Of a DNA stretch of 64,000 bases, positions 59,413 through 64,000 are shown in pieces. Positions within the stretch are counted from its first letter, which is position 1, and every line of letters starts with the position of its first letter. Location of the stretch: NCBI GenBank assembly GCA_964017185.1, contig OZ024871.1, positions 28,620,488 to 28,684,487 of the forward strand. The letters run 5' to 3'. A program made the position numbers and the translations under genes. This stretch comes from Rugalucina vietnamica (Eukaryota > Mollusca > Bivalvia > Lucinida > Lucinidae). Under the pieces are notes generated by a model. The model ran no database searches, was not told the origin of the DNA, and worked only from the letters and a program-made list of their open reading frames with translations.

Positions 59413-62400
59413 TAACTAACCAGAGGACCAATGGTCCTGTAAACGCTCACCTGAGATCTGCTGCATATACCAATAAACATGTTGGAATATCATGGTATTT
59501 AACCCCAGTGCAGGGACAGATGAAGCCCTTGGGCCATTTTCTTTTTTCAGAATAATCAATAGTCTGTCCATTTGCCAATTTCCCGATGGTTTTCCCCTTC
59601 AAATGGCATTTTAACAGTTTTCTCCTTCAAATGGCATTTTAACAGTTTTCCCCATTCAAATGCATAGGCAGCCCATGTTGACGTTGCCATAAACTGGGTC
59701 AAGGTCAACACAGGGTCATGATTTGTATACACATTGTAGTACTTTAGCCATCAATGCTTCATGCAAAGTTTCTTTGAAATCGGTCAACCGGTTCCGGAGA
59801 AGAAGATTATTCAAAAGTTTTTACCATATATGGGCATGGCAGCCATCTTGGTCATGTGACCTAGATTATTTATATACACACTGATTCCCCCATTCTATAG
59901 ATGCTTCACATAAAATTTGACTTTGATTGGCCAAGCGGTTTCAGAGGAGAAGATGTTTGAATATTATGGTAATATACAAGCATAATGCCCCGGGGTGGGG
60001 GCAGATGAGTCCCTGGGGTCCATTTTTTCAGAATCATTAATATTCAGTCCTACTGCCCATTTCCTGCAAGACTTTCACTTTAAAGACACAGTTTGCTGCT
60101 TCTTTACCTGGGGTGGCCTGGTCTAATGACCCCTAATAAACAGTCCAGGAGGCATAGTGCACATCAAAGGCTTATCTTATCTAAATGATTATGGGGTCAT
60201 TGGTCTGTGTCTTGAGGGGGCCACTTAAAGGGAACTTTAAAATGAGAAGTGTCTAAAATGAAATTTTAGAACCTCTTTTATTTTCTGATAGTTTGTATTC
60301 TGATTTTCAGTTTTGCATTTAAAATCATCTAATTTTCTGAATTGAGCCAATGCTGAAGCATAACCTAAATTCTATGTCAGAAAGAGCAGGCCTTTTCTCA
60401 ACAGTTCAATGAATGCTGATATACTTTCTAAAAAGATTTAACCAAAGAGAAGTTGTTTCGGAATAAATTATTATAATAATATCCATATTCCAAATAGAAA
60501 TAAATGTGTCATGTCACACTGCACATATAGGTTCCGTTTTTGTATCACTGAAATGATATCCAAAACATTTGTGTCATAAATCTCAGGGAGAGACTTGTCA
60601 CTGTAAAGGTCTAACTAGAAATTAATGAAGTGTCATTAAAGTGATGAAGTGGTCATCTGTTTTTCACACCTTTAACAAACCAACATAATTTCATGTACTC
60701 ACTGTCTTCCACTAAGTCTGTGTTTGTTTAGTATCTGTCAAAACGTGTGAAAACCCTTGTTTCAATGTAAATTGGTTTTATGACAGTTTTCCTTTTCAAT
60801 TATTCATGCAACATTCATTCATGTAACAAGAAACTGTACAAACTGGATTGAAGAAACTTCTAAACTGTGAACAGTGCTATTAGACACAAGACTTTCAAGT
60901 GTATGCCAATAAATAAATGAAAATGCTCTGTTGAATAAATAAATAAATACATAAATTTACAATATTCTTTACTTCTGAATTAAACACAAAGGGACAGATC
61001 ATCTAAATTACCGAAATGATGATCATACATAAAAATAAGATCTCAGTTATACAATACAAATTTCACAGGTATTGACTTTAGGTTCCCTTTTTCATGGCCC
61101 CTACCTGTAAAGCCACCCTTGCATTACCTGTGATTTCTTATCAGTTGTCTGCTGAAGGTCATTAGGGTGTTATGCAATGCAAAATGTGTCTTTAAATGAT
61201 AGTTTTCCCCATTCAAATGCATTGGTGACCTATGTTGACCTTGTCGTAAAATAGGTCAAGGTAATCACAGGGTCATGATTTAAATACACGTTGTAGAACT
61301 TGAGTCATCCATACTTCATGCAAAGTTTCGGTTCACCGGTTCTGGAGAAGATTTTTTAAGGGTTTTTATCATATATGGGCATGGCGGCCATCTTGGTCAT
61401 GTGACCTGTATTATTTATATATACATTGGTTCCCTTTTCCTATAGATGCTTCATATAAAATTTGATTTGATTGGCCAAGTGATTTCAGAAAAAAGATCTT
61501 TGAAAAGTGTGTATGGACAACAGACCTGCCAAGGTCAAGAGATGACCTTGACCTAAATTAATCATATACCTACATCTTATCCATTAGTTGTTTGCATCTA
61601 CCACTTTTCAGGTCTCAGGCTGCAATAGTTTTCAAAAAATAGCTAATTTCCACTTTTCCCATTATAAGTCTATGGAAACTTTAAGTTACCATAGCAACCA
61701 GAGTTCTTATCCGACTGGAATAAAAACGCAAATTATGTAGAGGCTACTGTCAGGAACATGTATACAAAGTACAGGATTCATCCACTTGACAGTTTTTGAG
61801 GAGAAGATTTTTGAATGTTTTTTTTCAAAATTTTGCCCTTTATGGGGCCCCAGCAACCAATCAAAATAAAGGATTAGGACAAAACTCACAAGAAACGTCA
61901 AACACTACTCAATAAACATTTCTGCAAAAACAAAATTCAAATGTCTGCAATTTTATTGGAAAAATAGCCGATTTCCACTTTTCCCATTATAAGTCTATGG
62001 AAACTTTAAGTTGCCATAGCAACCAGAGTTCTTGTCCACCTGGAATAAAAAACGCAAATTATGTAGAGGCCACTGTCAGGAACATGTATACAAAGTACAG
62101 GTTTAATCCCCTTGACAGTTTCTGAGAAGAAGATTTTTGAATGTTTTTCGAAATTTTGCCCTATATGGGGCCCCTGCAACCAATCAAAATAAAGAATTAG
62201 GACAAAAGTCACATGAAACGTAGAGGACTACTCAATAAACATTTCTGCAAAAACAAAATTCAAATATCTCCAACAAGACAGCAAAAACTGGCAATTTTCA
62301 CTTTTTTCCATTATAAGTCTATGGGAAGCATAAGTTGCCATAGCAACCAGAGTCCTTATCCGATCAAAACAAAAAACACAATTATTCTTTCCCCCTACCT

Positions 62401-62573
62401 GTAGATGGTGTAAGTGTAATATAAGAACAATCGGCCCAGCGGTTTCAGAGAAGAAGATCTTTGAAATTGTGGACGACGGACGACGGACGGACGACGGACG
62501 GACGGACGACGGACGGACGCCGGAGCATGGTTATACTATAAGCTCACCTATGAGCCTTCGGCTCAGGTGAGCT
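59412..62573 (-). mobile_element. Family S element, copy 4, with a nested element
   Basis: Reverse orientation: the tail ACCAGAGGACCAATGGTCCT is at the left, and the (GGAC)n leader, GAGCCTTCGGCTC hairpin and CAGGTGAGCT cap are at the right. The body has GGCCATCTTGGTCATGTGAC and AAAATTTGACTTTGATTGGC motifs. The segment 60,079-61,196 is a nested insertion. Confidence 0.75.
60079..61196. mobile_element. Inverted-repeat element with TTTAAAGACACA ends
   Basis: TTTAAAGACACAGTTTGC at the left, GCAAAATGTGTCTTTAAA at the right. About 1.1 kb, no coding sequence, inside family-S copy 4. Confidence 0.7.
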
Positions 62574-62577
62574 AAAA

Positions 62578-62755
62578 ATACGAAAACATACATAAGGCGC
62601 CAACAGCACAAAAAAAATTTTATACACCAAGACATAAAACAAAAAGAACCACCACAGAAGTATCGACTTGGAACGATCAGTAACACAAAGTTACTGGCGG
62701 GCTTAAACCGGTTTTACATGGCCATAACCTCACCCTCAGCTTCTGCAGTGGTTAA
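62578..62755 (-). repeat. Tail fragment of the 41.4-kb RT family (reverse)
   Basis: CATAAGGCGCCAACAGCAC, AGAACCACCACAGAAGTATC and CCTCACCCTCAGCTTCTGCA are the reverse complement of 42,690-42,860. Confidence 0.85.
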
Positions 62756-62867
62756 ATTTGTATCTTTGTATTTGTATCTTGTATAGGGTTTAAGTCAATG
62801 GAATCACCAGGACGTTGAAACACATGCGTTCCTTTTATACCAAAAATGTGTTTTGCGGTTTTATATA

Positions 62868-63188
62868 TATGTTTTGCGGGTTTTATTTTGCCAGTAATTT
62901 TATAACTGATCGTTCCAAGGAGATACTTCTGTGGTGGTTCTTTCGCTTTGTCTTGGTGTTAAAATTTTTTGTGCTGTTGGCGCCTTATGTATGTTTTCAT
63001 ATTTTTAGTTAAGTTTAGGTAACTGAGTGGCCACCTATTGGGAAAATAGCTGCCCATTCGGCTTACGATATGTTTTCATGGTATAAGTACCTGATTGTTA
63101 ATTTAGTTTTTTCCCATCTCGGTTTTTGGAGTGGGAATCTTTTTCTGATTGCGCCTTTTCCTGATCTTTGCCTACTTGTGCCTTTTTA
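62868..63188 (+). repeat. Tail fragment of the 41.4-kb RT family (forward)
   Basis: ACTGATCGTTCCAAGGAG, GTGCTGTTGGCGCCTTATGT and CTTTTCCTGATCTTTGCCTA. It is oriented head-to-head with the fragment at 62,578. Confidence 0.85.
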
Positions 63189-63446
63189 GAATCACTACAT
63201 TAATACAAAGAACATTGCCTGGAACATATACTAATTATTTTCGCATCCTTTATAGGCATGTTAATTTCTACGACTTAAACCCTATAGAAGAGGTTTGTAA
63301 TATCACGAAGAGGAGCTGTGAATAATTGCATAACAGTAAATTTAGCCCACTATGGTATGCTGTGCGGAGAACAAATCATGATATGTGAAGAAACGTCAAA
63401 CCAACGTTTTGGCAGAATACAAAGCCAGAGGTGACTTCAGAGGTGA

Positions 63447-63545
63447 AGTACCTGATTGTTAGTTTGGTTTTTTCCCACCTGGGTTTTTGGAGTGGGAATC
63501 TTTTTCTGATTGCGCCTTTTCCTGATCTTTGCCTACTTGTACCTT
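63447..63545 (+). repeat. Tail fragment of the 41.4-kb RT family (3' end only)
   Basis: GTACCTGATTGTTAGTTTGG through CCTGATCTTTGCCTACTTGT. Confidence 0.85.
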
Positions 63546-63551
63546 TCCATA

Positions 63552-64000
63552 GTGCTTTAAGACATGCTTACCTCATGAAGCAACCCACATGGAATCTTTC
63601 TTCTTACAATCGTCCTGGTTGAATATTAGTTTCCTTGCAAACTAAAACTGACATGATTAGTTTTATATTGCAACCACAGCTTTACCGTGAAACTCTAAAA
63701 TGCACATCGATTTATAATCAATGTGTAAAGAGTACTCTGGTTATTCTTTTCATAAATTACAAATAAAATCACAATCCATTTACCATGGTTCACTGTGATT
63801 GTGGAATCTTTAAAACTCGAATTTCAGCGATTGTTTGTTAAAAAATTGGGCTCCTTTATTATGTAATCAATTGAGGCATACAACACCACAAGACCTTTAA
63901 GTTTTATATACAGAGTAAATATTTACACTCATACTCAACAAAATACATAAACATATTCTTCCAGTTGTTCGTTCCTTTGCAGTGACGATTGCTAAAAACA
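63552..64000 (+). pseudogene. Right arm of the inverted duplication, with a decayed linker exon
   Basis: Reverse complement of 57,290-57,790. From about 63,891 the + strand resembles the linker exon (GCATACAACACCACAAGACC versus GCATACAACATCACCAGATC). It has an in-frame TAA soon after its start and a 2-base length change near 63,970, so this copy looks broken. It runs off the window edge. Confidence 0.7.

Noticed and set aside
59346-59555. 69-codon + frame
   Set aside because: Lies across the reverse RT-family tail and the end of family S; not coding.

Overview
The window is eukaryotic, intron-rich, AT-rich animal DNA. Its repeat families (hairpin-capped elements with GTCC-rich leaders, tRNA-headed SINEs, several families of small inverted-repeat elements) and its lone intronless class A GPCR suggest a marine mollusc, most likely a bivalve. 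That placement is an inference; no species marker is present. Most long open frames are either transposon sequence or frames running through tandem repeats. The real genes had to be rebuilt exon by exon from protein similarity, splice sites and codon phase.

Layout. (1) 2,344-24,928, + strand: a complete 15-exon germ cell-less gene (GMCL1 type, BTB/BACK CUL3 adaptor, 493 codons). All phases agree. Its introns are packed with mobile DNA: an uninterrupted CR1/L2-like reverse transcriptase frame, a Tx1/L1-like LINE tail with a 15-bp target duplication, ten copies of one palindromic MITE at 9-26.6 kb (two of them 3' of exon 15 and one degenerate), and three large hairpin-capped elements, two of which carry a further nested transposon. 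The donor of exon 9 lies inside a 42-bp minisatellite that copies the donor about 13 times. The coding part of the last exon is repeated downstream as two decayed copies. (2) 25-30 kb: SINEs and repeats. (3) 30,615-31,796, +: an intact single-exon class A GPCR. (4) 32-35.3 kb: nested inverted-repeat elements, one of which carries five RFX/X-box-like sites. (5) 35,284-45,921, - strand: a complete nine-exon Notch-ligand-like gene, encoding a signal peptide, MNNL region, six-cysteine DSL domain, one EGF domain, a Ser/Thr-rich stalk, a membrane helix and a short tail. Its last-exon acceptor lies in a 57-bp tandem repeat, so four in-frame acceptors are available. A truncated second DSL exon lies in its first intron, against a 36-bp minisatellite. 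(6) 41.4-43.1 kb, +: a 5'-truncated Penelope-like reverse transcriptase fragment inside that gene. (7) 48.2-49.3 kb: a hairpin-capped element with a tandem core. (8) 53,295-57,413, -: the 3' part of a second DSL-domain membrane gene, whose DSL lacks the sixth cysteine and which has no recognisable EGF. Its most upstream visible exon is repeated in inverted orientation at the right edge (63.55-64.0 kb). (9) 57.9-63.5 kb: more hairpin-capped elements and dispersed tails of the reverse transcriptase family.

The most unusual material is the DSL-gene cluster, together with two neighbouring genes whose splice junctions have each been copied many times by phase-neutral minisatellites (42 bp on a donor, 57 bp on an acceptor). 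Each array offers a set of isoforms that differ by 14 or 19 residues.
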